Shown in pieces: positions 51,235 to 60,430 of a stretch of DNA of 64,000 nt. Under the pieces are notes generated by a model, which saw only the letters and a program-made list of their open reading frames with translations, was not told the origin of the DNA and did no database searches. Position numbers and translations under genes: made by a program. This stretch comes from UBA8949 sp942493365 (lineage in GTDB: Bacteria; Bacillota; Clostridia; Saccharofermentanales; UBA5734): positions 1,426,001 to 1,490,000 of the forward strand of contig OW818697.1 in assembly GCA_942493365.1 (NCBI GenBank). The letters run 5' to 3'. The number at the start of each line of letters is the position of its first letter. The stretch's first letter is position 1.

Positions 51235-51317
51235 CGATTGTTCCCCCAAAAGACCACAAATCGCGATACAATTTGATTATATCGAATATCGCGGCAATAG
51301 GGAACATAAAACACGCG

Positions 51318-51323
51318 TATAAT
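51318..51323 (+). promoter_or_regulatory. Candidate -10 for engB
   Basis: TATAAT lies 85 bases before ATG 51409. No good -35 is visible. Confidence 0.3.
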
Positions 51324-51408
51324 TAGACTAAAGACTGACGCTTGTTTGACCAGTTTTTTGGACTGTTTGTCAAACGTAGCTTTCATAGGATGGAAATGCG
51401 AGGAATCT

Positions 51409-52011
51409 ATGCCAGTTAATTTTAGAAAAACCGATTTTATCGGCGTGGCGGCTGAATTGAATCAATGCCCGGCGCCGTTGATCCCCGAGGTGGTTCTTTC
51501 CGGCCGCTCCAACGTCGGCAAATCGTCCTTGATCAACACCTTGGCCGACAATCGTCGTCTGGCCAGGATCAGCGCCAATCCAGGCAAAACGCGGCTGATC
51601 ATTTATTTTAAGGTCGATAACCGCCTGTTGCTGACCGATCTGCCGGGTTATGGCTATGCGGCTGCATCCTACGAGGCCAAAGCCGCCTTTTCGCAGTTGG
51701 CCGATACCTACCTGAACAGCGGCCGGCCGATCGCGCTGGTGCTGCATCTGCTGGACATTCGCCATGCACCCTCCAACGAAGACCGACAGATGATGGATTG
51801 GCTGACCAGCAAAAAAATGCCGTTTTTCATCATCTTGACCAAAGCCGACAAACTCAGCCGCGTCCAGATGATGAAAAGACAGCGTGAAATAGCGGCTGAT
51901 TTGGGGCTGGCGGATTTGGCGGCCTTGCTGATGTTTTCAGCCGAAGCCAAGCTGGGGGTTCAGGAGCTGCGGCAGAAAATAGCCGCCATTCTGCAGGACA
52001 GCGCCGTCTGA
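51409..52011 (+). CDS. engB: Ribosome-biogenesis GTPase EngB (YsxC/YihA)
   Basis: The 200-residue TrmE-Era-EngA-EngB-type GTPase helps assemble the 50S subunit. G motifs are in order: G1 GRSNVGKSS, the G2 region NPGKTRLI, G3 DLPGYGYA, G4 TKADKLSR and G5 SAEAKLGV. ATG 51409 is chosen because GAGGA precedes it and earlier codons are unlike the family. It is transcribed away from the PRPP operon and is followed by comEC after 114 bases. Confidence 0.95.
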   Translation: MPVNFRKTDFIGVAAELNQCPAPLIPEVVLSGRSNVGKSSLINTLADNRRLARISANPGKTRLIIYFKVDNRLLLTDLPGYGYAAASYEAKAAFSQLADTYLNSGRPIALVLHLLDIRHAPSNEDRQMMDWLTSKKMPFFIILTKADKLSRVQMMKRQREIAADLGLADLAALLMFSAEAKLGVQELRQKIAAILQDSAV

Positions 52012-52125
52012 ATTTGTCGTTTTTTGTCGCCCGATCGTCACCGTTCACTGGCTATTTATCTGGCATAATAGCGTTCACCTCATCGATCAGAAGTTGATTT
52101 TGCATGGGGTGAACGGAGCGCTTGT

Positions 52126-54570
52126 ATGGAAAAATGGGTCATCAGACCTGAAAACAAACGTCTGACCTGGACATCTTGCCGCCATCTTTTGTTTCACAAA
52201 CCGCTGCATTTTCATTGCCTGCGCCCTTTACCGTTCATGGCGTGCGCAGTTGCGGCAGGCGCATGGACTGCCGTTTCCGAGCAATGGTTCGTCGGGGTTG
52301 TTTTGCTCGGTACAGTGATATTTTGGCTGTGCCGTGTTCGAATGTTAATCAAACCGCTGTGGCTGACACTGACTTTGCCGTTGATGTTTGTCGGTTCAGC
52401 GCTCCATGCTGTTATGATCTTACAGCCTGCTCAAGCGCAGGCGGAGCAATTGTCCGGGAAAAGTTTCCGGCTGCAAGGTCAGGTGGTGACCGCAACCTCG
52501 GCTGATCAGGTAGCCGGTCGGCTGTTCATACGTCAGGACAACGGCATCATGACAACGCTGTTTTACACGGGTCCCGGTCGTGAGGCCCCTTATGGCGCAC
52601 GCATTGCGCTTGAAGTTCGCGGCGTGAAGCCGGATGGCCGACGCAATCCCGGTGGCTTCGACGAGCGCGGCTGGCTGGCAGCGCAGGGCGTCTTCTTGGA
52701 AACCCAAACGCTCGGCGCTGTTGCTGTTTTGAGCCCGCCGCCGTCATTCGGCCTGATGGCAGTTGGCACAGCAATTCGTAACCGCCTGATTGCGGTTTTT
52801 GACAGCATGCTGGATCCGGCCCAAAGCGCTTTGCTGGCAGGTTTGCTGGTCGGGGATACAGCGCGGATTGATGACGAAACGCAATCGAATTTTCGACGAT
52901 CCGGTCTGGCGCACTTGATGTCGGTTTCGGGAGCCAATGTTTCCTTTCTGCTGCTGCCAGCAAGTCGGCTGCTCAGACAAAGCAAAGTCGGCCGTAAAAG
53001 TCGCTTGTGGATCCTGCTGTTTTTCCTGCTTGGTTTTGGCTTTGTCACCAGTTGGTCGATCCCTGTCACGCGCGCCATCCTGATGGCCGGCTGCATTCTG
53101 GCCGGTCGACTCCTCCGGCGGCCGGTGGACAGCGTCAGTGCCTTATCGGCGGCTGCTCTGCTGATCATGCTGCTTGACCCGCTCAGCGCTTTGTCGTTAA
53201 GCTTCTGGCTGTCTTTGGCCGCCACAGCCAGTCTGCTGCTGTTTGCTGAACCGCTGGCGTTTCAGATTCGCCAGCGACTGCCGTTTATGCCGGACTCGCT
53301 GGCCATGGCTCTGGCAGCAGCGGTCAGCGTCCAAATGGTCCTGCTGCCGCTCTTGGCGCAAATGAATCAGGAGATTTCGCTGATTGGCCTGCTTGCCAAT
53401 CTGCCGGCCGGACCGTTGGTCGCCTTGATCACTCTGTTGGCCGGCGGACTGTTTCCGGTCGCCGTGCTGCTCGGCATGATTGCGACATCGCAGACTTGGG
53501 TGCTGGTCGCAATCGGCAAGCCATTGGCGATCGGTGTCGATATGCTGAGTTGGATCGCCAAAAGCGCAAGCCAGATCCAGTTCGGCCGCTTAGCGGCCAA
53601 TTACCTGAATGCAGCCTTTTGGCTGGCCTGGCTGCTGTTTATGACGGTCTGGATCTGGAAAACCTTTTTTACCCGAACAGCCGGCACACTGCCGTTCAGA
53701 TTTGTGCGTCACCTGCGCTGGCCCATGATGGCTGCCTGGATAGCGCTAACCGCGATTATCTGGTTGGGACAACCCTTGGTGCAGGTATGGTTTTTGGATG
53801 TTGGCCAGGGTGACGCCATTTTGATTTTGTCCAAAAATGGTGAATCGGTCCTCATCGATGGCGGCAGTCCTGGCAAAGGACATCAGGTTCTGATGCCTGC
53901 GCTGGATGCGCTGGGCGTCAATCAACTTGATCTGGTCATCGCGACGCATGGTCATGCAGATCATGCGGGGGGGCTGCTGGAATTGATCAAGGCTGGCCGC
54001 GTCTCAGCCATGACCGTATCAAAAGTTGAAGCTCGCGACGCCAGCAGTGGGCTGTCGGCTGCCGGATCCGACCTGACCTCCGATCTGCTGGCAGCAGCAA
54101 GACAAGCAGGAATCAGGGTGTCAGAAGTGTCGGGAAATGATACAATAGTTTTGGGATCGCTGATTGATCTCGAACTGCTGAATCCATCAGCCAGCCAGAC
54201 GGAAATTACTGAAATCAATGATTATTCGTTGATTATGCAGGCTGACCTGGCGGGTTGCATGCTGTTGCTGACCGCTGACTGCTCCAAGAAAACCGAAGAA
54301 ATGCTCGTGACAACGCAGGGGTGGCCGCAGGCCGATCTTCTCAAGGTGGCGCATCATGGATCGCGGTTTTCGACGTCGGCTTCCTTTTTGGCTTCAGTTC
54401 AACCCACAGCCGCGATCATCAGTGTCGGTCCCAATCAATATGGACATCCAGCGCCAGCGACCCTGACCAGGTTGTCAGCGATTGACTGCACAGTCTATTG
54501 GACACAGCAGCGAGGCGCGCTTAATCTCTCCATCTGGCCGGCTGGCTGGGAAATTTCTTATGGCTATTAA
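52126..54570 (+). CDS. comEC: DNA internalization protein ComEC/Rec2
   Basis: The 814-residue protein forms the DNA-uptake channel for competence. An N-terminal membrane and DUF4131 part (about 30-190), the competence transmembrane domain (about 225-540, with ALLAGLLVGDTARI and GLAHLMSVSGANVSFLLLP) and a C-terminal metallo-beta-lactamase domain (about 555-810) are all present. The MBL motif ATHGHADHAGG is intact near residue 607. It probably precedes holA on one transcript, an arrangement common in Bacillota. No comEA lies in the window. Confidence 0.93.
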   Translation: MEKWVIRPENKRLTWTSCRHLLFHKPLHFHCLRPLPFMACAVAAGAWTAVSEQWFVGVVLLGTVIFWLCRVRMLIKPLWLTLTLPLMFVGSALHAVMILQPAQAQAEQLSGKSFRLQGQVVTATSADQVAGRLFIRQDNGIMTTLFYTGPGREAPYGARIALEVRGVKPDGRRNPGGFDERGWLAAQGVFLETQTLGAVAVLSPPPSFGLMAVGTAIRNRLIAVFDSMLDPAQSALLAGLLVGDTARIDDETQSNFRRSGLAHLMSVSGANVSFLLLPASRLLRQSKVGRKSRLWILLFFLLGFGFVTSWSIPVTRAILMAGCILAGRLLRRPVDSVSALSAAALLIMLLDPLSALSLSFWLSLAATASLLLFAEPLAFQIRQRLPFMPDSLAMALAAAVSVQMVLLPLLAQMNQEISLIGLLANLPAGPLVALITLLAGGLFPVAVLLGMIATSQTWVLVAIGKPLAIGVDMLSWIAKSASQIQFGRLAANYLNAAFWLAWLLFMTVWIWKTFFTRTAGTLPFRFVRHLRWPMMAAWIALTAIIWLGQPLVQVWFLDVGQGDAILILSKNGESVLIDGGSPGKGHQVLMPALDALGVNQLDLVIATHGHADHAGGLLELIKAGRVSAMTVSKVEARDASSGLSAAGSDLTSDLLAAARQAGIRVSEVSGNDTIVLGSLIDLELLNPSASQTEITEINDYSLIMQADLAGCMLLLTADCSKKTEEMLVTTQGWPQADLLKVAHHGSRFSTSASFLASVQPTAAIISVGPNQYGHPAPATLTRLSAIDCTVYWTQQRGALNLSIWPAGWEISYGY

Positions 54571-54592
54571 CAATCAACAACGAGGTATCAAC

Positions 54593-55765
54593 ATGGCCAA
54601 GTCCAAAACATCATCAACTGCATTGGGTTATAAAGAGTTGAAGGCGGAAATCAGAACAGGAGATTTTCGCGCTTTGTATGTCTTGACGGGCGAAGAGACC
54701 TTTTTGATCGGCAAGCTGCTGGAAGGTCTGACCGAGTTGCTGATTGAACCCAATTGCCTGGCGCTGGACCGCGTCGTTTTTGATGCTGGCGGTCAAGCAT
54801 CCAGACTTGACCCGGAAAAACTCAAGGCCGAAGTGATGACCCCGCCCTTTCTGTCGCGGCGCAAACTGGTGGTCGTTCGCAACAGCGGCTGGCTGGCTTT
54901 GGGCAGCAGCAAGGCCCTGCAGGAACAGGCACCAGACGACGCAGAGGACGACGCCGCCGATGACGAGATCACAGGGGATGCAATGCCGATTGCTGCCTCG
55001 GCGCAAAAAGGTCGGCAAGAAATGTTGGTCAGTCTGCTGGAACGCCTGCCGGACTCGGTCTGTCTGGTTTTTATCGAGACCAAAATTGACAAGCGACTCA
55101 AACAACTGGTTAGCATGATCGAGCAAAAGGGCGTTTTGGCGGAATTCCCGCGCGAACAGCCCAAAATTCTTCAGCAATGGGTCGATGCCGAATGTCGCCG
55201 CCGCGGCCTGCAAATTGACCCGCTAGCCGCCGAAAGCCTGATTGATCGCTGTGACTTGAGCATGCAGGTCATCAACCAGGAACTCGCCAAACTTTTTCTC
55301 TACTGTGATTTTACGCAAACAAAAGCCGTCGATCTGGCGCTGATCACCGAAATCTCGCTGCCCGATCTGCGCGGCAATATCTTCAATCTGACCGATGCCC
55401 TCTCCGACGGTCAGACCGAGCGGGCGCTGATTCTGGTCGATACCCTGATCAGTCAGCGGCAGCCTGTGCAGCTCATCCAATTTATGCTGGCCCGGCATTT
55501 CAAACAACTAATCTGCGCCGCCGAGCTTGGCCGACCGGAAAAAATCACAGCCGACCTGAAAGTGCTGCCCTTTGTCGCAAATCGTTTGGCCAGCCAAGCG
55601 CGCCGCTTTTCGATCAGTGTGCTTGAAGACCTTTATGCCCGGTGCTTTGAAACCGACATGCTGGTTAAAACCGGACAGATGAGCGATCGGCTGGCCCTGG
55701 AAACTTTGCTGGTGACGGCCTCGGAGATTGCCCGACCACCGTCGAGCGCCAACCGCGTGCGTTGA
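54593..55765 (+). CDS. holA: DNA polymerase III subunit delta
   Basis: The 390-residue clamp-loader subunit opens the beta clamp. The N-terminal AAA-like fold begins FRALYVLTGEETFLIGKLLEGL, followed by a middle region with an acidic, low-complexity insert (about residues 105-130, DDAEDDAADDE) and a C-terminal collar domain (about 260-385). ATG 54593 follows GAGGT at ideal spacing. The comEC-holA order is typical. Its stop codon lies inside the -35 region of the next promoter. Confidence 0.9.
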   Translation: MAKSKTSSTALGYKELKAEIRTGDFRALYVLTGEETFLIGKLLEGLTELLIEPNCLALDRVVFDAGGQASRLDPEKLKAEVMTPPFLSRRKLVVVRNSGWLALGSSKALQEQAPDDAEDDAADDEITGDAMPIAASAQKGRQEMLVSLLERLPDSVCLVFIETKIDKRLKQLVSMIEQKGVLAEFPREQPKILQQWVDAECRRRGLQIDPLAAESLIDRCDLSMQVINQELAKLFLYCDFTQTKAVDLALITEISLPDLRGNIFNLTDALSDGQTERALILVDTLISQRQPVQLIQFMLARHFKQLICAAELGRPEKITADLKVLPFVANRLASQARRFSISVLEDLYARCFETDMLVKTGQMSDRLALETLLVTASEIARPPSSANRVR

Positions 55766-55791
55766 CGAACCGGCCCCGTATTTCTTATAAT
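55762..55791 (+). promoter_or_regulatory. Promoter of the icd-SEC-C gene
   Basis: TTGACG (55762-55767) overlaps the holA stop codon. An 18-base spacer and TATAAT (55786-55791) follow, 64 bases before ATG 55856. Confidence 0.6.
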
Positions 55792-55855
55792 GGATTGTCT
55801 TGATGACATGACCGTTTTACAAGGTAGTTGTGGGACAAGTTTTGGAGGGCAATTG

Positions 55856-57601
55856 ATGAGCAAAATTACCATGAAAACACCCATCGTTGAGATGGACGGG
55901 GATGAGATGACCCGCATCATATGGCAGCAGATCAAAAACATTTTGCTTTTGCCCTATGTTGATTTAAAAACCGAATACTTCGATCTGGGCCTCGAAAACC
56001 GAGATTTGACCGACGATCAGGTTACCATCGATGCCGCCAGGCGCACCCGCGAACTGGGTGTCGCCGTCAAGTGTGCAACCATTACACCAAACGCCCAGCG
56101 CGTGGATGAATACAAGCTCAAAAAAATGTGGAAAAGCCCCAATGGCACCATCCGTGCCATCCTTGACGGCACGGTTTTCCGCGCACCCATTCTGGTGAGC
56201 TGCATCAAACCCTTCGTGTCCTGCTGGGAAAAGCCGATCACCCTGGCTCGTCATGCCTATGGCGATATTTACCGCAATTCGGAGATGTTGATCGTTGAAC
56301 CCTGCAAAGCCGAATTGCTGTTGACGCTGCCCGATGGTACGACCCAGCGCCAGCTGATTCATGAATTCACCGGACGAGGCATCCTGATGGGGATGCACAA
56401 CACCGACCAATCCATCTACAGCTTTGCCAGGTCTTGTTTTAACTATGCCCTGGATCTCAAGCAGGATCTTTGGTTTGCGACCAAGGACACCATTTCCAAA
56501 GTATACGATCATCGCTTCAAGGATATTTTTGCCGAAGTTTTCATGACGGAATTTAAAGAAAAGTTCAAGGCAACAGGCATCGAGTATTTCTACACCTTAA
56601 TCGATGATGCTGTTGCCCGGATCATGCGCTCAGAAGGTGGCATCCTTTGGGCCTGCAAAAATTACGATGGTGACGTCATGTCCGACATGGTCGCCTCAGC
56701 TTGCGGCAGTCTGGCCATGATGACCTCAGTGCTGGTTTCGCCCGACGGCAAATACGAATATGAGGCCGCACACGGCACGGTGACTCGCCATTATTATCGT
56801 TATCTCAAAGGCGAGCAGACATCATCCAACCCGATGGCAACCCTGTTTGCCTGGACTGGCGCGCTGCGCAAGCGAGCAGAGCTCGATGGGCAGGATGACC
56901 TGGCCGTCTTTTCCGCCCAGGTTGAACGCGCGGCGATCGAGACCATCGAAGCCGGTATCGTGACCGGCGACTTGAAAAACCTGGTCAAACTGCCGCACGT
57001 TACGGTTGTAGATACTGACGATTTCCTGAAAGCCATTGCAACCCGTTTGGAAATGGCAGACAAAACGAAACAACATAAAAGGAGCCAAAAAATCATGAGT
57101 TACTATACACAATGGCAGGCCGTCCTGAGCGCCGGTGGATCATCGCCCGAAGCCGATGATGCGATCAAAAAGTATTACGATTTGGAAACAGAGGCTTATG
57201 AAAAAATCTTGCTTGAAAAGCAAGCCACCTTCGACGGCACTGCCGCGCAATTGGCCGAAAAACTCGGCTTTGGCAGCGAAATGGTCACCTTCACCGGATT
57301 TATCGATGGCATCAATTCCAGCCTGGCGAATCCCATTGATCTGGAAAACCTTCAGGACGATACCGTGCTGACTTTGGCCATCGATTTCCGCAAGCTCTAC
57401 TTGCAGATGCATGCGGCCAAGGCCGACTGGCTCTACAATCTCAAAGCCTGGCAGGGCATCCTGACCCTCGACGAGCAAAAGGAATTGACCCGCGAATATC
57501 GGACATCCAAGATTGTTCGTCATGAAAAAATCGGCCGCAACGATCCCTGCCCCTGCGGCAGCGGCAAAAAGTACAAAATCTGCTGCGGCAAGGGGGACTG
57601 A
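55856..57601 (+). CDS. icd: NADP-type isocitrate dehydrogenase fused to a SEC-C domain protein
   Basis: The frame encodes 581 residues. Residues 1-407 are a eukaryote-like (IDH1-type) isocitrate dehydrogenase: MKTPIVEMDGDEMTRIIW, KMWKSPNGTIRAILDGTVFR, RHAYGDIYR, ACKNYDGDVMSDMVA and AAHGTVTRHYYRY are all kept, so oxidative decarboxylation to 2-oxoglutarate is expected. From Met414 (ATG 57095) a second protein of about 168 residues starts (MSYYTQWQAVLSAGG) and ends in the SEC-C zinc motif DPCPCGSGKKYKICC. That ATG has its own AAAGGAG (57078-57084). The join is in frame with no stop. ATG 55856 follows GGAGG. Confidence 0.88.
   Translation: MSKITMKTPIVEMDGDEMTRIIWQQIKNILLLPYVDLKTEYFDLGLENRDLTDDQVTIDAARRTRELGVAVKCATITPNAQRVDEYKLKKMWKSPNGTIRAILDGTVFRAPILVSCIKPFVSCWEKPITLARHAYGDIYRNSEMLIVEPCKAELLLTLPDGTTQRQLIHEFTGRGILMGMHNTDQSIYSFARSCFNYALDLKQDLWFATKDTISKVYDHRFKDIFAEVFMTEFKEKFKATGIEYFYTLIDDAVARIMRSEGGILWACKNYDGDVMSDMVASACGSLAMMTSVLVSPDGKYEYEAAHGTVTRHYYRYLKGEQTSSNPMATLFAWTGALRKRAELDGQDDLAVFSAQVERAAIETIEAGIVTGDLKNLVKLPHVTVVDTDDFLKAIATRLEMADKTKQHKRSQKIMSYYTQWQAVLSAGGSSPEADDAIKKYYDLETEAYEKILLEKQATFDGTAAQLAEKLGFGSEMVTFTGFIDGINSSLANPIDLENLQDDTVLTLAIDFRKLYLQMHAAKADWLYNLKAWQGILTLDEQKELTREYRTSKIVRHEKIGRNDPCPCGSGKKYKICCGKGD
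57078..57097 (+). promoter_or_regulatory. Internal ribosome binding site and start inside the icd-SEC-C frame
   Basis: AAAGGAG (57078-57084) stands 10 bases before ATG 57095, in an A-rich stretch that looks intergenic. An out-of-frame TAA lies at 57076-57078. The SEC-C part may therefore also be made alone from this start. Confidence 0.6.
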
Positions 57602-57603
57602 TC

Positions 57604-58998
57604 ATGCTGTCAACGACATCGGTACGAGAGTTGTTTCAAAAACAAGATATGAACGGCAAAACTGTCACGGTCGCTGGCTGGATTCGGACCGTCCGTGATC
57701 AGTCAAAATTTGCCTTCATTAACCTCAATGACGGCTCTTTCTTCAACAATCTGCAGATTGTTCTCAACCGGGAAGAACTTGCCGAATACGATGAGATCGT
57801 TCGACTGGGCAACGGCGCGGCCATCTTGGCGACCGGAATTATCATGGCCACGCCGGGTGCCAAGCAGCCGCTGGAAATGAAGGCCACCAAAATCGAAATC
57901 GAGGGCGTTTGTCCACCGGAATATCCGCTGCAGCCCAAGCGCCATACGCCGGAATTTCTGCGCACCATTGCGCACCTGCGCCCGCGCACCAACCTGCATT
58001 CGGCCGTTTTCCGCGTTCGCTCGGTCGCGGCGTACGCCATCCATCGCTTTTTCAACGAGCGTCATTTCATCTACGTTCACACCCCAATCATTACCGGCAG
58101 CGATGCCGAAGGCGCCGGCCAGATGTTTACGGTCACCACAATGAACCTGGATAAACCCGCCCGCACCGAGCAGGGCGAAGTGAATTTTGGCGAGGATTTT
58201 TTCGGTAAACAAACCAGCCTGACGGTCAGCGGACAGCTCAGTGCCGAGACCTTTGCCATGGCCTTCAAAAATGTCTACACCTTCGGCCCGACCTTCCGCG
58301 CCGAAAAGTCCTACACCGTCAAGCATGCCGCCGAATTTTGGATGATCGAGCCGGAGATCGCCTTCGCCGATCTTGATGACGATATGCAGCTGGCGGAAAG
58401 CATGATCAAGTTCATCATCAAGGCGGTCCTCGACGAATGTCCCGAGGAAATGGCCTTTTTCAACAGCTTCATGGACTCCGGCCTGCTGGAGCGGCTGCAG
58501 AATGTCGTGGAAAACGAGTTTGGCGTCATCACCTACACCGAAGCCATCGATGTGTTGCTCAAAGTCGCTGATCGTTTTGAATTTCCCGTCTTTTGGGGCT
58601 GCGATCTGCAGACCGAGCATGAGCGCTATCTGACCGAACAGGTCTTTAAGAAGCCGGTTTTTGTCACCCACTATCCCAAGGAAATCAAGGCCTTCTACAT
58701 GAAGCTTGATCCGGACGGCCGCACCGTCGCGGCCATGGATTGCCTGGTGCCGGGCATAGGCGAGATCATTGGCGGCAGCCAGCGTGAAGACGATTACGAT
58801 CGTTTGCAGCAGCGCATGAAGGACATGAACCTCAACCAAGAGGACTACTGGTGGTATCTCGACCTCCGAAAATACGGCTCTACCCGTCATGCCGGTTTTG
58901 GGCTGGGTTTCGAACGACTGATCATGTATTTGACCGGCGTCGCCAATATTCGCGACGTCATCCCCTTTCCCAGGACCACCGGCAGTGCAGAATTCTGA
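57604..58998 (+). CDS. asnS: Asparaginyl-tRNA synthetase
   Basis: The 464-residue class IIb enzyme charges tRNA-Asn. An N-terminal OB-fold anticodon domain (about 15-110, TVAGWIRTVRDQSKFAFINLNDGS) precedes the class II core. Motif 2 is around FGPTFRAEKSYTVKHAAEFWMIEPE and motif 3 is GFGLGFERLIMYLTG near the C-terminus. The absence of an AspRS-type insertion and the HYPKEIKAFYMKLD segment support AsnRS over AspRS. It begins 2 bases after the icd frame and overlaps maf by 14 bases. Confidence 0.95.
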   Translation: MLSTTSVRELFQKQDMNGKTVTVAGWIRTVRDQSKFAFINLNDGSFFNNLQIVLNREELAEYDEIVRLGNGAAILATGIIMATPGAKQPLEMKATKIEIEGVCPPEYPLQPKRHTPEFLRTIAHLRPRTNLHSAVFRVRSVAAYAIHRFFNERHFIYVHTPIITGSDAEGAGQMFTVTTMNLDKPARTEQGEVNFGEDFFGKQTSLTVSGQLSAETFAMAFKNVYTFGPTFRAEKSYTVKHAAEFWMIEPEIAFADLDDDMQLAESMIKFIIKAVLDECPEEMAFFNSFMDSGLLERLQNVVENEFGVITYTEAIDVLLKVADRFEFPVFWGCDLQTEHERYLTEQVFKKPVFVTHYPKEIKAFYMKLDPDGRTVAAMDCLVPGIGEIIGGSQREDDYDRLQQRMKDMNLNQEDYWWYLDLRKYGSTRHAGFGLGFERLIMYLTGVANIRDVIPFPRTTGSAEF

Positions 58999-59647
58999 GC
59001 GACCGCCCTTGATTTTGGCATCAGGATCGCCACGACGCCGTGAACTGATGGAACGCTTCTGGGGCATCGGCGGTATCCAGGTCATGCCGCCGGTTTATGA
59101 CGAATCTGCGATCATGGTAGACGATGCGTTGCGGCTTGATGTGCGAACCATGGCCAGCAAGCTGGCCGCAGGCAAGATGGCGGCGCTGCACAGCCAGTTT
59201 GATTTGCCGCAAAATTTCGCCGCATTTTCTGCCGATACCCTCGTCGCACTGGATGACGTCGTGATGGGCAAGCCATCGGATCAGGCTGATGCCATTCGAA
59301 TGCTCAGACTGCTTTCCGGTCGAACCCATCAGGTTATTTCCGGCATCTGTCTGGACGCTTGCTGCCAGGGCAAGCTGTTTTCTCAGCAGGCGACTGAAAT
59401 AACCAATGTTCGTTTTGCTCGGCTGACTGATGAGCAGATTGACTGGTATGCCGCGACGGGGGAACCGCTCGACAAGGCCGGCGCCTACGGTATTCAGGGT
59501 TTTGGGGCCGCGTTGGTCAGACAGATCGATGGCTGTTATTACAATGTGATGGGATTGCCGGTCAACAGGCTGATGGTGATGCTGCAACAGGCAGCGAACC
59601 ATTTCAGTTCAACATCAGTTTTCAATCAACTACTGCCCTGGAACTAG
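58985..59647 (+). CDS. maf: Maf-family nucleotide pyrophosphatase
   Basis: The 220-residue protein has the Maf signature LILASGSPRRRELM, the catalytic SADTLVALDD and the substrate loop GEPLDKAGAYGIQGFGA. Maf/YhdE enzymes hydrolyse dTTP, UTP or modified nucleotides. Start GTG 58985 overlaps asnS by 14 bases; TTG 59009 is an alternative that would give the usual N-terminus. It precedes radC and the mre genes, a common order in Bacillota (maf-radC-mreBCD). Confidence 0.9.
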   Translation: MQNSERPPLILASGSPRRRELMERFWGIGGIQVMPPVYDESAIMVDDALRLDVRTMASKLAAGKMAALHSQFDLPQNFAAFSADTLVALDDVVMGKPSDQADAIRMLRLLSGRTHQVISGICLDACCQGKLFSQQATEITNVRFARLTDEQIDWYAATGEPLDKAGAYGIQGFGAALVRQIDGCYYNVMGLPVNRLMVMLQQAANHFSSTSVFNQLLPWN

Positions 59648-59649
59648 AC

Positions 59650-59669
59650 AATCCTCCAAAGGGAGGATT
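59650..59669 (+). promoter_or_regulatory. Hairpin that hides the radC ribosome binding site
   Basis: AATCCTCC (59650-59657) and GGAGGATT (59662-59669) are perfect 8-base complements around a four-base loop. The right arm contains the GGAGG Shine-Dalgarno of radC (ATG 59671). No T-run follows, so it is not a terminator. It probably lowers or regulates radC translation. Confidence 0.6.
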
Positions 59670-59670
59670 T

Positions 59671-60375
59671 ATGACTACAAAAATCAAACACCTGACCATG
59701 CGCTCGCTGCCCGTCGAAGATCGTCCGTGCGAAAAACTGCTGGCATCCGGTGCGCAATCATTAACCGATGCCGAATTGCTGGCCGTCATCATCCGCAGCG
59801 GCACCCGCCAGGAATCGGCGATTTCGCTTTGCCAGCGGATTCTGGCGGAGGATCAATCGGGTTGCGGGCTGACTTTTCTGCAAGAAAGCAGTCTAGAAGA
59901 ACTGATGCTGCTGCCCGGCATCGGCCAGGTCAAGGCCGCCCAGTTGAAGGCAGCTGTCGAAATCGGCAATCGCGCGGCCTCTGGGGTCAGCCGGGCAAGA
60001 CGACTGATCCGTACGCCGCAAGATGCCATCAGTCTGCTGGAAAGCGAGATGCGTACCTTGCCCCGGGAGGAACTGCGGATTGTCCTGCTCGACGTTCGCA
60101 ATCGCGTGATCAGGATCAGTCGGGTTTCAGAAGGCGGCTTGTCTGCCTCGGTCATTTATCCGCGAGATCTTTTCCGCGAGGCGGTCAAAGCCAACGCAGC
60201 CGCACTGATTTTAGCGCACAATCACCCGAGCGGCGACGCGACACCCAGCCGCGAGGATCTCGATACAACCCGGCGGCTGGCCGAAGCCGGGGAAATGATG
60301 GGCGTCAAGGTTGTTGACCATGTTATTCTGGCCGCTGGCGGTTCCATTAGTTTTAAGCAGCGCGGTTTGATTTGA
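59671..60375 (+). CDS. radC: RadC/JAB-domain protein
   Basis: The 234-residue protein has an N-terminal UPF0758 helix-hairpin-helix part (about 1-105, LLPGIGQVKAAQLKAAVEIG) and a C-terminal JAMM domain (about 112-234) with the zinc motif HNHPSGDATPSREDLD intact. The DNA-repair role first given to RadC is doubtful; the true role is unknown. GGGAGG lies inside the hairpin at 59650-59669. It sits between maf and mreC as in many Bacillota. Confidence 0.93.
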   Translation: MTTKIKHLTMRSLPVEDRPCEKLLASGAQSLTDAELLAVIIRSGTRQESAISLCQRILAEDQSGCGLTFLQESSLEELMLLPGIGQVKAAQLKAAVEIGNRAASGVSRARRLIRTPQDAISLLESEMRTLPREELRIVLLDVRNRVIRISRVSEGGLSASVIYPRDLFREAVKANAAALILAHNHPSGDATPSREDLDTTRRLAEAGEMMGVKVVDHVILAAGGSISFKQRGLI

Positions 60376-60430
60376 ATTAACAGCTGTTTTGCGTTATGAT
60401 GAACGTCATAACAATTCAGCCAGGAGGGTG

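Noticed and set aside
57602..57603. T-box leader expected before asnS
   Set aside because: asnS begins 2 bases after the previous gene, leaving no room for a leader.
57703..59085. 460-codon minus-strand frame
   Set aside because: It is antisense to asnS, a highly conserved gene. It has no ribosome binding site and no recognisable domain.
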